Shown here in pieces: positions 50,753-60,658 of a stretch of 64,000 nucleotides of DNA. The notes below the pieces were generated by a model that worked only from the letters and a program-made list of their open reading frames with translations, ran no database searches and had not been told where the DNA came from. Source of the DNA: Oscillospiraceae bacterium (lineage in GTDB: Bacteria; Bacillota; Clostridia; Oscillospirales; Ruminococcaceae); the NCBI GenBank assembly GCA_025758045.1, contig CP107208.1, positions 2,294,001 through 2,358,000 on the forward strand. Direction: 5' to 3'. Each line of letters starts with the position of its first letter. Within the stretch, counting starts at the first letter, position 1. The position numbers and the translations under genes were made by a program.

Positions 50753-52105
50753 ATGAAAAAAATATATTGCTATATATCGTCTGTTCTGTGTGGAATCACT
50801 TTGCTTACATGTTCGGCATGCAGTGCCACACCCACAGTTGCCAAAGGAAGCAATGATGTTCCCGAACAAAGTCCTGTAGTGCCAATTGATGCTGAAAAGG
50901 GCACAACCGATCCAGCAGAGAATATTCAAATGCTTATTCCAAATACCATTGATTATGCTGCTGGCGCACAAACAGATGACGGCTATTATTATATTGAACC
51001 CAATCAGAACGACTATCTGACCGGGCAGATCCGCTATATTGATTACGCTTCGGCCGTCAATATTCCCTTGTCCGCGCAGGCCAACAGTGAGCATACAACA
51101 GAAGCAGATACCTCCTATTTGGATTCTATCATTGGGGATTACCGTATGTTTCTGTGGGGCGAGAAAATATATTATATACGCGCCGGTGCGTCTTCTTACA
51201 TCGAAAGCAGTGATTTTGGTGATTTGGCTGCATCGGCGGTTTATAGTATGGATAAAGACGGCAGTAACCGTAAACTTATCTATCAGGGGAACAGCTCTGG
51301 GGATTTGCTGATGTATGCGGTCGGCTGGGATAACACCCTATGCTTCATGCGTCAAACCATAAGCAATTATGAGATTTTCAGTATTTCCACGAGCGGCGGG
51401 GACGAGCACGTTTTGTCAACGTTCCCAATCGATGTTTCTGCGCAAGTTATGGGCTGCATTGGGCGTAACATCTATTTTTTGAATATAAGCACCGACGAAA
51501 ACGTCACAGACGAGTATGGCAGCTATGGACTGCGCTATACCATAAAGGCATTAAATGTCGATACCGATGAAATGATAGACGTTATGGACATTCCTCAAGA
51601 TGGCACGTTGCCTGTACAGCCGTTTATTTCGGGCGAGCACATCTACCTATGCCACTTGGGAAGTACGCGGAAAATTGACGCATATGATGCAAATGGGACT
51701 TTACAATCTTCCATAAGTCTTAGTGCGGTTATGCCGGAGAATGTTCAAGCGTATGTGGGGCGCGGCCCCAATTTGATCGGAACCACCTATATTATTCCCT
51801 GCTGCGACACGCAAACAAAGTTGTGCTTTAATATTCTGGTAGATGTCAACACACAGGAAATAAACAGTTCCTCGATTCAGTACACACAATCTGACGGAAA
51901 AGATACCCTTTCCGCGCAGATCATCGCCGAAAGCCCGACGGATTATCTCGCCATCACTGCGGTCAACTATGTGGACGCCGAAATGCCGCAGGGCGACGGC
52001 ACCAGTATAACGGTGCAAAACAGCCGCTACACCTACGAGCTGATCCCCAAGGATGAATTTTGTTCAGATAGTTACGCTTCTCGCACCGTCCAATGGGTCG
52101 ATTAA
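50753..52105 (+). CDS. Beta-propeller-like lipoprotein
   Basis: 450 residues. A lipoprotein signal peptide with a probable lipid cysteine C23 (TCSAC) is followed by a spacer and an extracellular domain built of repeated beta strands (SVYSMDKDG-like units such as AVYSMDKDGSNRKLIY, a DUF5050/TolB-type propeller signature). It stands directly upstream of the intact ABC pair, as the propeller-like protein 37093-38328 stands near the decayed permease. A sensor or ligand-binding partner of the transporter is a fair guess. Confidence 0.75.
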   Translation: MKKIYCYISSVLCGITLLTCSACSATPTVAKGSNDVPEQSPVVPIDAEKGTTDPAENIQMLIPNTIDYAAGAQTDDGYYYIEPNQNDYLTGQIRYIDYASAVNIPLSAQANSEHTTEADTSYLDSIIGDYRMFLWGEKIYYIRAGASSYIESSDFGDLAASAVYSMDKDGSNRKLIYQGNSSGDLLMYAVGWDNTLCFMRQTISNYEIFSISTSGGDEHVLSTFPIDVSAQVMGCIGRNIYFLNISTDENVTDEYGSYGLRYTIKALNVDTDEMIDVMDIPQDGTLPVQPFISGEHIYLCHLGSTRKIDAYDANGTLQSSISLSAVMPENVQAYVGRGPNLIGTTYIIPCCDTQTKLCFNILVDVNTQEINSSSIQYTQSDGKDTLSAQIIAESPTDYLAITAVNYVDAEMPQGDGTSITVQNSRYTYELIPKDEFCSDSYASRTVQWVD

Positions 52106-52155
52106 ATGGAATAACGCACCGAATTGCACAATTGTTTGGGCATCTCCGCCCCCTT

Positions 52156-52173
52156 GTAACAAATCCGTAACAA
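52156..52173 (+). promoter_or_regulatory. Tandem GTAACAA sites before the ABC genes
   Basis: GTAACAA at 52156-52162 and again at 52167-52173, an 11-bp period. This is the usual geometry for tandem binding of OmpR-type winged helices. The receiver-less protein at 55495, in the same cluster, is the natural candidate. Confidence 0.55.
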
Positions 52174-52234
52174 CCCGGTGGTACCATGCGGGCAAAGCTT
52201 CACCATCCTGCACAAAAGAAAGCGTACATCTGCC

Positions 52235-53002
52235 ATGCAACTGGAATTGAACAATCTGCGCAAAACCTATCTGCTGCCCGCCCCGCTGCTGCACCGCCGC
52301 GGGCAGGGCAAACCGAAAACCAAACAGGCTCTGGCTGGGGTGTCGCTCACCCTCGGCCCGGGCCTGTATGGTCTTTTGGGGCCGAACGGCGCGGGCAAAA
52401 GCACGCTGATCGGCATCATCACCGGCGGGCTGACCGCCGATTCGGGCGAGGTGCTGTGGTGCGGCCACCACGCGCACGGCATCGCGTTCCGCCGCGTGCT
52501 CGGCTATATGCCGCAGCAGCAGGGCCTGTACGACAGCTACACCGGCCGCCGCTTTCTCGCCTACATGGCCGCGCTGAAGGAAATCCCGCGCGTCGCCGTG
52601 CCCGGCGAGGTCGCGCGCGTGGCCGCGGCCGTCAACCTGACTGACGAGCTCGATAAACGGCTTTCGGCGTACAGCGGCGGCATGAAGCAGCGCCTTTTGT
52701 TGGCCGCTGCCCTGCTGGGCGACCCCAAGCTGTTGATTTTGGACGAACCGACGGCGGGTCTTGACCCCAAGGAGCGCGTGCGCCTGCGCACGCTGCTGGC
52801 CGGTATGGCACAGAACCGCATTATTCTTGTGGCAACGCACGTTGTTTCGGATGTAGAAACAGTAGCAACCAAAGTTATTCTTTTGCGCGCCGGCAAGATC
52901 GTGGATGCCGCGCCCGTGCCGGAGTTGATTGCCAAATACGCACCCGACCAAGGGCTGGAGGATGTCTACCTGAACGTGTTCGGTGAGGGGGACGGCAAAT
53001 GA
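52235..53002 (+). CDS. ABC transporter ATP-binding protein
   Basis: 255 residues with Walker A GPNGAGKST, signature YSGGMKQRL, Walker B LLILDEPTAGLD and switch H in LVATHVV: a complete ABC ATPase of the bacitracin/antibiotic exporter type. It ends in ATGA shared with the permease start. The ATG after AAGAAAG is chosen since it begins the conserved LELNNLRKTY. With the large permease it probably exports or detaches a peptide or lipid-linked compound. Confidence 0.93.
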   Translation: MQLELNNLRKTYLLPAPLLHRRGQGKPKTKQALAGVSLTLGPGLYGLLGPNGAGKSTLIGIITGGLTADSGEVLWCGHHAHGIAFRRVLGYMPQQQGLYDSYTGRRFLAYMAALKEIPRVAVPGEVARVAAAVNLTDELDKRLSAYSGGMKQRLLLAAALLGDPKLLILDEPTAGLDPKERVRLRTLLAGMAQNRIILVATHVVSDVETVATKVILLRAGKIVDAAPVPELIAKYAPDQGLEDVYLNVFGEGDGK

Positions 53003-55404
53003 GCCTGTTTTTTGCCGAGCTGCGCAAGGTGTGGGGCAACCGGCTGTTCCCGCTTTTACTAGCCGTGCTGGCCGCCGCCAATCTGCTGCTGCTCTGGATG
53101 GGTACCCGCCCGACCGCGGGGCAGCCGTCCGCCGCAGCCTACCGCGCCGTCGGCGCGCAGCTCGACGGCCTGACAATGGAAGAAAAGGGCGCATACCTGC
53201 ACGGGAAATATACCGAGATTGAGAGCCTTGTCAAGATCGGCGGCTTCTACCGCGATATGGCCTACGCCGGCAGCAGCTACCTGCAAGCCTACCGCGACGA
53301 GAACGCTGCAATGTTCGACGCCTACGAGCAGGAATACAAGGACAAAAGCTATACACTGTTCACCGACGACCTGAACACCGAATATCGCCTGTTCAATCAG
53401 CTGCAAAACGAGTACGACACCGTGGCTGCCTACACCGATTTTCTGGACGGCGTGCAGACCAAGGCGACGCAGCTGGCGGGCATCTCGATCTTTCAGAACG
53501 ACAAAACCGGCTACGACCTGAAAAACATCGAGCAAACCGCCGAGGTCTACGCCGGACTGGGCGCGACCGAGATCGACTACTACCCTCAAAAGGGATTGTA
53601 CACGGCGATCTCCTACGCCTTTACTGACCTGATTTTACTGGCCGCCATGCTGCTGTTGGCGCTGCTGCTGGTTCGGCAGGAGCGCGACAGCGGTTTGTTG
53701 GGCCTTGTGCGCAGCCTGCCGGGCGGGCGTCTGCAAACGGCGTTGGCCAAATTAGCGGCGTTCGGCGTCAGCCTGTTGGCTGTGTTGGCGCTTTTGTACG
53801 GCGTGAATCTCGCCTACTGCGGTGCGAGCTTCGGTTTGGGCCCGCTGACGCGCACGATTCAGAGCGTGCCGGCCCTGATGCGCTGCACGATGCAGATCAC
53901 GGTCGGGCGGTATCTGCTGCGGTTTTTGCTGGCCAAGTGGGCCGGGGCGTTCGTGATGGGCCTTTGGGTCATGTTGGCGGCGCTGACGGCGCGCCGCGCC
54001 GCCGCGGGCTGGATCGGCGCGTTGGCGCTGCCGTTGGCGATGTACGGCGTGCGCGCGGCTATTCCGGCCACGAGCCATTTGAACGTAATCAAATACGCAA
54101 ACCTCGTCAGCCTTCTGCAAACCAACGAGCTGCTCGGCAACTATCGCAACCTGTTCTGGTTTGGCACACCGATCGGGCTGCCGCTGGTCGAGTGGACGGC
54201 GGCGGTGTTCTACGGAGCGCTGTTCGCTGCGGCGTTCTGCATGGTATTCGCCCGCGCACAGCTGCTGCCCGCCGCCAAGCGCGGCCTTGTGTTGGGGCTG
54301 ACGCGCAGGACGAAAGCGACCTCTATTATAAAGGAAGAGGGTCGCAAGCTGTTTGTGCTGAACGGCGCGGCAGTGTTCCTGGCAGCGTTCTTGGCGTTCG
54401 GCGTGTATCAGGGCGTGACAAGCGAAAGCTATATTGATGCCGACGAAATTTATTACGCCTACTACATGAAGCATATCTCCGGCCCGTGGACGGCGGAGAG
54501 CCGCGACTGGCTGACCGCACAGGGCGAGGAGTTTGCCCCGATGCTGGCCGTACAGCGGCGCGTGGCGCGCAGCGAGCTGAGCAGCGAGGCGATGCTGGCC
54601 TACGGCGCATTACAGCAAAAATACAACATTTACCAACAGGTCGTGCAGAACAACATCAACTACTATCTGAAAGAGCACCCCGGCGCGTGGCTGGTGTACG
54701 AGAGCGGCTACAAAAAGCTGTTCGGCTTCAGCGGTACCGCTGACGTGCAGGACACGCTGTGGGCCGGGCTACTGTGCGCACTGTGCTTCAGCGGCCTGTT
54801 TGCGATGGAGCGCAAGGGCGGCATGGAGACCGTGCTGCGCGCCACACCGTTGGGCCGCCGTGCGACCGTGCGCGCAAAGCTGCGCCAGAGCGATTTGGCG
54901 GCGCTGGGGATCGCCGCGGGCACGGTGCTGCCGCATCTGTGGCAGGTGCTGCGCGATTACGGCTTGCCCGCGCTGCTGGCTCCGGCGATGAGTATTTCGG
55001 AGCTGGAGGCTGTGCCGAAATGTATCACGCTTTCTGATTTGCTGCTGTTCTGGCTGCTCTGCCGCGCAGCAGCCTGCCTGTGCATGGCGCGGCTGACGCT
55101 GTGGTTGGGGCAAAAATTGGGTAGCCTGTTGGCGGCGCTGTTCGTTTCGGCGGTCGGCTACTGCCTGCCCGCGCTGCTGGCGCTTTCGGGTATGAGCAAC
55201 GGCATCGAATGGCTGGGCTTTTACCCGCTGTTCCACGCCGCCGCACTGTGCCAAACGCAGGGCACGAACGCCGCGGGCGCGCCGTACAATTTGCTGTGGG
55301 TGCCGATATTTTTGGTCGTTGTAGCCGCGGCGCTTGCATGGGCCATCGGCAACGATTTGACGGAAGCCTACGAGTGGGCGGGCGTGGATTTGGACGCGTT
55401 GTGA
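52999..55404 (+). CDS. Large ABC permease, duplicated ABC-2-like architecture
   Basis: 801 residues, about twice the length of ordinary ABC-2 permeases. Two halves each hold an N-terminal membrane helix, a long extracellular part (about 40-195 and about 470-600) with conserved Y/D/E-rich helices, and five or six further helices. Short motifs recur: ISIFQNDKTGYDLKNIE in the first and NYYLKEHPGAWLVYESGYK in the second half, each just before a membrane block (LRQERDSGLLGLVRS versus MERKGGMETVLRATP). It is a fused pair of permease halves. A decayed paralogue lies at 34577-36872. Confidence 0.85.
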   Translation: MSLFFAELRKVWGNRLFPLLLAVLAAANLLLLWMGTRPTAGQPSAAAYRAVGAQLDGLTMEEKGAYLHGKYTEIESLVKIGGFYRDMAYAGSSYLQAYRDENAAMFDAYEQEYKDKSYTLFTDDLNTEYRLFNQLQNEYDTVAAYTDFLDGVQTKATQLAGISIFQNDKTGYDLKNIEQTAEVYAGLGATEIDYYPQKGLYTAISYAFTDLILLAAMLLLALLLVRQERDSGLLGLVRSLPGGRLQTALAKLAAFGVSLLAVLALLYGVNLAYCGASFGLGPLTRTIQSVPALMRCTMQITVGRYLLRFLLAKWAGAFVMGLWVMLAALTARRAAAGWIGALALPLAMYGVRAAIPATSHLNVIKYANLVSLLQTNELLGNYRNLFWFGTPIGLPLVEWTAAVFYGALFAAAFCMVFARAQLLPAAKRGLVLGLTRRTKATSIIKEEGRKLFVLNGAAVFLAAFLAFGVYQGVTSESYIDADEIYYAYYMKHISGPWTAESRDWLTAQGEEFAPMLAVQRRVARSELSSEAMLAYGALQQKYNIYQQVVQNNINYYLKEHPGAWLVYESGYKKLFGFSGTADVQDTLWAGLLCALCFSGLFAMERKGGMETVLRATPLGRRATVRAKLRQSDLAALGIAAGTVLPHLWQVLRDYGLPALLAPAMSISELEAVPKCITLSDLLLFWLLCRAAACLCMARLTLWLGQKLGSLLAALFVSAVGYCLPALLALSGMSNGIEWLGFYPLFHAAALCQTQGTNAAGAPYNLLWVPIFLVVVAAALAWAIGNDLTEAYEWAGVDLDAL

Positions 55405-55494
55405 GCCTTTGCAGAGGTTTGTAAATCAGTACTATACACGCATGGCTGCTAGACAACGGTCACGCCGGATTTTACGAATAATCAGGTATTACAC

Positions 55495-55782
55495 ATGATG
55501 AACAACATCAATTTACAAATTGACGCCGCCGCACGGCAGGTATCGCAAAATGGCAAGGCTGTGTACTTGACGCAGACTGAGTTCGACCTGTTGCTGTATC
55601 TGCTCGACAACGCCGGCCGCATTACCACCCGCTCCGAGCTGTTGGCGCAGGTTTGGGGTATCACCGCGCCCATCCACACCCGAACGGTCGATATGCACAT
55701 CGCCAAGCTGCGCCACAAGCTCGGCGCGCAGATCGAGATCACCTCCGTCATGCGCAAGGGATATGTGACGAAGAAAGCCTGA
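55495..55782 (+). CDS. Receiver-less OmpR-type winged-helix protein (copy 2)
   Basis: 95 residues, only the DNA-binding domain of OmpR/PhoB regulators: GKAVYLTQTEFDLLLYLLDN, RITTRSELLAQVWG, TRTVDMHIAKLRHKLG and the hairpin RKGYV. No receiver. It follows the intact permease by 90 bases, in the same order as copy 1 follows the decayed permease. The ribosome site is weak. Proposed target: the GTAACAA pair before the ATPase gene. Confidence 0.8.
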   Translation: MMNNINLQIDAAARQVSQNGKAVYLTQTEFDLLLYLLDNAGRITTRSELLAQVWGITAPIHTRTVDMHIAKLRHKLGAQIEITSVMRKGYVTKKA

Positions 55783-55810
55783 TCAATGCAAAATCAAAAT
55801 AAGAGCATGT

Positions 55811-55869
55811 AAACCAAAATTGCATCAATAATGGGAACAGCCTCCCCATTATTGATGCAATTTTGGTTT
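55811..55869. terminator. Perfect 25-bp inverted repeat between convergent genes
   Basis: 55811-55835 and 55845-55869 are exact reverse complements with a 9-base loop. A-rich and T-rich outer ends allow termination from both sides; it lies between the wHTH gene and the leftward symporter gene. Confidence 0.7.
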
Positions 55870-55985
55870 GTATAGCAAATTTCAATAGGTATATAATAAT
55901 TTCAGTTAAAAAGTTTGATATAACGAAAAATGCCTCGCGCGCAAATCGCATGCGTGAGGTATTTTGAGAAGGAGAATAGTGAATA

Positions 55986-57371
55986 TCAGTTTTTCATTTC
56001 GGCGCGAATCTTATCGTTGGCCTCCTCGACCTTCATGCGGGAGAGGATAAAGGTGATGATGGCGTCCAGCACAAAGGGAATTACGAGGTACATGAGTTTC
56101 AGCATATTGATGCAGGATTCCGGCTGCACAGCCAGCGCCTTATCGTAGTTGCTGAACGCCAGCAGCCAGCCGGTGATGGCGGTGCCGAGACCGCCGCCCA
56201 GCTTGACACCGAGCGAGGTGCAGGAGTACATCGTGCCGTCCACGCGCTTGTGCTTCGTCAGCCAAGTGTACTCGGAGCAGGAGGCGATAACGGCATTCAT
56301 GTCGCCCTGCCACGGGCCCTGACCCAGTGCAGCGATGGCCGTGAAGAGCAGCATCATCTTGACATCGCCGGTGCCAGTATAGCCGGCCACGGCAACGAGC
56401 GCGCGGGCCACGGTAGCAAGGGCATAGCTGCCGACGTTCAGTTTGTACATACCGTGCATCTTGGCAACGAGGGTCGGGGTAAAGACCAGTGCGATGATCA
56501 AAGGAATGTTGATGGCCCAAGAGAACACGCCGAACAGGTTCTTGTCGCCAAGGATATGGGCGGTGTAGTAGGTACCCATGCTGATCATGGCACCGTAAAT
56601 CTGCTGCAAAATGTAAGTGACGCAGATCATCAGGTAGTATTTGTTGGAACCCAGCAGCTTGGCAGCTTCGACAAGACTGTACTTCTCGTCTTTCTCGATT
56701 TCTGCTTTAACCGAGGTATCGACCAACTCTTCCTCCGGCAATTCCTTGACGGAAAAAACAGAGAGCGTGTTGACAATCAGACCGATAATGGCATAGACGA
56801 TAGCCACGGTGCGCCATGCTTCGGCGGTGTCGCCCAGTGCGGAGACAGCCAGCAGCGTGACGGACTGGATGGCAAGGCTGGTGGCGAATGCGAACATGAA
56901 GCGGTAGGAACCCATCTCAACGCGCTCGGCGCTGTTCTTGGTGACAAGGGCGGTCAGGGCAGAGTAGGCGATGTTGTTGGCGGTGTAGAACACGGCATTC
57001 AGCAGAGTGTAGCAGATTAAGAACCATGCGTACTTGGCAAACTCGCTCATGCCCATGGGGATGGCGAAGATGCCGACCAGTGTGATGGCGCAGCCGATGT
57101 AGCCGTAGAGCATCCACGGACGGGCCTTGCCCAGCTTGGAGTGCGTCTTGTCGATCATCGAGCCAAAGAAGATGTCGGTAATGCCGTCAAACAGCTTGGA
57201 CACAGCGATCAGCGTGCCGACGATGCCGGGATTCAGGCCGACGGTGTCGGTCAGGTAAATCATAACGAACGAGGAGAGGAACGCATAGACCACGTTGCCC
57301 GCAACATCGCCGGAGCCGTAACCGACCTTGTTATACCATTTTAAATAGCGTCTTTCCGTGTTTTCAGACAT
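55986..57371 (-). CDS. GPH-family sugar:cation symporter (lactose/galactoside type)
   Basis: 461 residues with 12 membrane helices of the glycoside-pentoside-hexuronide family. Typical signatures are DGITDIFFGSMIDKTHSKLGKARPW between helices 2 and 3 (given here only in part: DGITDIFFGSM, KARPW) and the late GGGLGTAITGW. No IIA domain is fused, unlike LacS of streptococci. It follows lacZ by 29 bases on the same strand and should import lactose or galactosides with Na+ or H+. GGAG precedes the start. Confidence 0.9.
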   Translation of the reverse strand: MSENTERRYLKWYNKVGYGSGDVAGNVVYAFLSSFVMIYLTDTVGLNPGIVGTLIAVSKLFDGITDIFFGSMIDKTHSKLGKARPWMLYGYIGCAITLVGIFAIPMGMSEFAKYAWFLICYTLLNAVFYTANNIAYSALTALVTKNSAERVEMGSYRFMFAFATSLAIQSVTLLAVSALGDTAEAWRTVAIVYAIIGLIVNTLSVFSVKELPEEELVDTSVKAEIEKDEKYSLVEAAKLLGSNKYYLMICVTYILQQIYGAMISMGTYYTAHILGDKNLFGVFSWAINIPLIIALVFTPTLVAKMHGMYKLNVGSYALATVARALVAVAGYTGTGDVKMMLLFTAIAALGQGPWQGDMNAVIASCSEYTWLTKHKRVDGTMYSCTSLGVKLGGGLGTAITGWLLAFSNYDKALAVQPESCINMLKLMYLVIPFVLDAIITFILSRMKVEEANDKIRAEMKN

Positions 57372-57400
57372 GAGATTTTCTCCATTCTTTTGTGTAGGGG

Positions 57401-60400
57401 TTATGCTTTTTCAGGAATCAGACGGATGCTGAAATCGAAGGAAGCGTTGTTAAGGCGGTACTGCTCCGCCAGACGCGGCCCGCAGCTGGCAGAGCCGATG
57501 CCGTTCTGTGCATAGTCAAGGCAGAGAACGGTGCTGTCACAGGGATGCAGCTCATAGTTGTGCGCCTTTTCAGTCAACTCTTCCTGCGTGTAGTGCGAGG
57601 CGTTGAAGCAGAACGGCTTTGCACCGACAGCGGTAAGCTTGATGCCAGCGCCATCCAGCTGGACATAATCGCAATCATAGTGACTGCCGTTCTCCTGCGG
57701 GCGAATGTAGTCCTCGTGCTGCTGCCAGATGGTGGAACTGAAGTAGTCGTGGCTGGCAGCATGGTGCTTGTCGCAGTAGCTTTCCATCGGACCCATGCCG
57801 AAGTAACTGACGCGGGCCATTTCTTTTGGCAGGAACAGGCGCAGGCCAAAGCGCGGCAGTTCGGGGAATACCGTGTTGCGCTCAGCGTGCAGTGCCAGCG
57901 TTACTGCACCGCTGTTGGAAATCGTCCAGCAGACATCCAAATCAAGGAATTTCTGCAAGCTGATCGGTGCAATGCCGACTTTGGCGCGCAGAGTCACACC
58001 GCTGTCCGTCACCTGATACTCGGTGCGGTAGGCGTTGGTCATACAGTGGTCATAGCGGGCAGCCAGCCAATCCAGCTTCAGCTTGCGGTCATTGTCCGTA
58101 GGAGCACGCCAGATGTTGAACTCCATTTCCTTGTCCAACAGGACTGCATCCTCGTACTGCATCGCGGCGAACAGACCCGTCAGCTTATTAAAGTTGTAGG
58201 TGAAGTTCTTGCCGCGCAGCGTCAAATGGCGGTCCGTCTCCTGAACAGTGATTGTGCTGTTGGAAGGGGCATCACTCCACATAGCCAAAGTTTTCTGGTT
58301 GCGGCTGTCTTCGTTTTCCAGCAGGATTTCATCAAAACCCAGAAGATGATCTTCCGAACGCAAGGGCAGGTCTTTATCGCAATGGTAGAAGATTTTCAGG
58401 AAACACTTGCCTTTATCGGGAATATGGACGGCCAACGGCAAGGCGTTTTCGCTGTGCGGCGGCAGGGTGAAACCGTCAGGGTAGGGGATGAAGCCGCTGT
58501 CGATGACCTCGCCGTCGCAGCTTACCTGATAGGTTAGTGCGGCATACTCGGTCAAATCAACAAAGTCCATGTAGTTGTGCAGCATGAGCATGCCGGATTC
58601 CCGGTCGTACTTCACAACACGCGCCGGGCGATAGACGTTCTTGAACTCCAACAGCCCGGTGTGCGGGCGGCGGTCAGGGTAGACCAGACCGTCCATGCAG
58701 AAGTTGCCGTCATGCGGCCACTCATTGTGGTCGCCGCCGTAATAATAGATGTCGCGGCCGTCGGGCATCTTCCCTTTATAAATACCGTGGTCGCACCACT
58801 CCCACAGGAAACCGCCGACCAAGCCGTCATGGCTCTGAATGAACTGGAAGTAATCCTCCAAATCGCCGGGGCCGTTGCCCATGCAATGGCTGTACTCGCA
58901 CATGATATAGGGTTTGTCCGGCTCGTTGTCCAGATATTCCTGAATGCTTTCGAGAGAAGGGTACATATTGCTGAACATATCAATGTTCGAGAAATCGTAT
59001 TTACGGTTCTTGCTGCGGTACTGGGCGCTCTCGTAGTGGGTCAGGCGGCGGGGGTCAAAACTCTTTGTCCATGCCAGCGCTTCTTCGAACGTGCAGCCGT
59101 AGGCGCTCTCGTTGCCCATCGACCAGATGATGACGCAGGGACGGTTCTTGTCACGCTCCACGCAGAGGCGGGTGCGGTCTACGGTGGCCTCGGTGAACTC
59201 CGGGTTGTCTGCGATGGGCTTGTTCCAGTTTTCAACGTGGTTGGGCCAGCTTTCGTTGCCCTCGCAATAGTATTCGGACGCACCGTGGCTCTCATTGTCG
59301 GCTTCATCAATGACAAAGAAGCCGTACTGGTCGCAGAGCTGATAGAAGTAAGGCACATCCGGGTAATGGCTGGTGCGGATGGCATTGAAGTTGTGCTTTT
59401 TAATCATGAGCAGGTCTTTTTTCGTCTGCTCAAAGCCAACAGCATATCCCGTGACGGGATCGGATTCGTGGCGGTTTACACCGTGGAACTTGATGGACTG
59501 GCCGTTGACATAAATCTGGTTGTTGGCAACATGAACCTCACGGATGCCCACACGGTCCGTAATGGTCTCGCAGGGTGTGTCCAACACAAGGGTATATAAG
59601 TAGGGCTGCTCTGCGTTCCAGAGTGTCGGGTCAACAACGGTGATTTCTGCATGATAGGGGAATGCCGCATCATCCAGTGCTTCCACGGGCGTTACGCTGC
59701 CGACCATCGTGCCGGCTGCATCGTAGAGGGTGATGCGGGTGGCAACAGCGGAATCGTAGTAACGCAGGCGGACAGCAACCCCTGCGGTGCTGCCGTGGAT
59801 GTTGGTGGTGATGAAATAGTCCTCAATGCACTGTTCCGGGCGGCGCAGCAGGTAGACATCACGGAAAATGCCGTTCATGCGGAACATATCCTGATCTTCC
59901 ATGTAGCTGCCATCGCACCATTTCAGCACGAGGACCGCCAGATGGTTGGTGCCGTCCTGCAAAAACTTCGTTACATCGAACTCGCTTGTGGAATGGGCGA
60001 CCTGACTGTACCCGACAAACTGACCGTTGAGCCAGACGTAGAAGCAGGAGGCAACGCCCTCAAAATTCAGAAATGCGCGCGGGGCAGCGGCATCCTTTTG
60101 GTAGGTGAAGTCGTAGAGGTAAGCGCCGCAGGGGTTCTCTTTGGGAACATACGGTGGATCAGCGGGGAACGGATAACGGATGTTGGTGTACTGGTGGTGG
60201 TCGTAGCCGTGGTTCTGCCACACGCTGGGGACCGGGATGCTGTCAAAAGCGGAGGCATCATAGCCGACCTCATAGAAAGCATCCTGCAAGTCATAAATAC
60301 TGGCGTAGTACCGAAATTTCCAGCTGCCGTTCAAAAGCTGGAAGCGATCCGAGGTCTCGCGGTGCTCAACTAAAGCATCGCTGCGCCGGGATGCCGGAAT

Positions 60401-60472
60401 GTAATAGGCACGATTCGGCATGGTACCCACATGCAGTGTGTGCGGGTCCTCGTAATAGTGCGGAATAATCAT
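57401..60472 (-). CDS. lacZ: Beta-galactosidase, GH2 LacZ type
   Basis: 1023 residues, the length of E. coli LacZ with all five domains: jelly-roll sugar-binding, Ig-like, TIM barrel, Ig-like and C-terminal Bgal_small_N. Catalytic sites are the acid/base glutamate in WSMGNESAYG (about residue 453) and the nucleophile glutamate in IMCEYSHCMGN (about 525). The N-terminus PHYYEDPHTLHVGTMPNRAY also fits. It is cytosolic and hydrolyses lactose brought in by the symporter encoded next. AGGAGG precedes the start. It is divergent from the AraC gene across a 186-base control region. Confidence 0.97.
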   Translation of the reverse strand: MIIPHYYEDPHTLHVGTMPNRAYYIPASRRSDALVEHRETSDRFQLLNGSWKFRYYASIYDLQDAFYEVGYDASAFDSIPVPSVWQNHGYDHHQYTNIRYPFPADPPYVPKENPCGAYLYDFTYQKDAAAPRAFLNFEGVASCFYVWLNGQFVGYSQVAHSTSEFDVTKFLQDGTNHLAVLVLKWCDGSYMEDQDMFRMNGIFRDVYLLRRPEQCIEDYFITTNIHGSTAGVAVRLRYYDSAVATRITLYDAAGTMVGSVTPVEALDDAAFPYHAEITVVDPTLWNAEQPYLYTLVLDTPCETITDRVGIREVHVANNQIYVNGQSIKFHGVNRHESDPVTGYAVGFEQTKKDLLMIKKHNFNAIRTSHYPDVPYFYQLCDQYGFFVIDEADNESHGASEYYCEGNESWPNHVENWNKPIADNPEFTEATVDRTRLCVERDKNRPCVIIWSMGNESAYGCTFEEALAWTKSFDPRRLTHYESAQYRSKNRKYDFSNIDMFSNMYPSLESIQEYLDNEPDKPYIMCEYSHCMGNGPGDLEDYFQFIQSHDGLVGGFLWEWCDHGIYKGKMPDGRDIYYYGGDHNEWPHDGNFCMDGLVYPDRRPHTGLLEFKNVYRPARVVKYDRESGMLMLHNYMDFVDLTEYAALTYQVSCDGEVIDSGFIPYPDGFTLPPHSENALPLAVHIPDKGKCFLKIFYHCDKDLPLRSEDHLLGFDEILLENEDSRNQKTLAMWSDAPSNSTITVQETDRHLTLRGKNFTYNFNKLTGLFAAMQYEDAVLLDKEMEFNIWRAPTDNDRKLKLDWLAARYDHCMTNAYRTEYQVTDSGVTLRAKVGIAPISLQKFLDLDVCWTISNSGAVTLALHAERNTVFPELPRFGLRLFLPKEMARVSYFGMGPMESYCDKHHAASHDYFSSTIWQQHEDYIRPQENGSHYDCDYVQLDGAGIKLTAVGAKPFCFNASHYTQEELTEKAHNYELHPCDSTVLCLDYAQNGIGSASCGPRLAEQYRLNNASFDFSIRLIPEKA

Positions 60473-60523
60473 CCATTCTCCTCCTGTGATTTATACAGTT
60501 CTGCTTGCGTTTCGTATGAAATT

Positions 60524-60552
60524 ATTATACAATTTCCATATACAATAAAACA
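60524..60552 (-). promoter_or_regulatory. Probable lacZ promoter
   Basis: Minus-strand TATAAT (60529-60524) with a poor -35 (TGTTTT, 60552-60547) 17 bases away. A good -10 with a weak -35 fits activation by the divergent AraC-type protein. Confidence 0.55.
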
Positions 60553-60658
60553 TAAACGGTATTGCACTAAATATGCACAAAATCAATGGCTTTTTGTAAA
60601 GTGAAGGTAAAATGGACGAAGAACCTCGCAATATTCACAAAAACAGGAGGAGATTTTT

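Noticed and set aside
57545..60373. Several long plus-strand frames inside lacZ
   Set aside because: All are antisense to an unmistakable LacZ and lack start signals and protein-like motifs.
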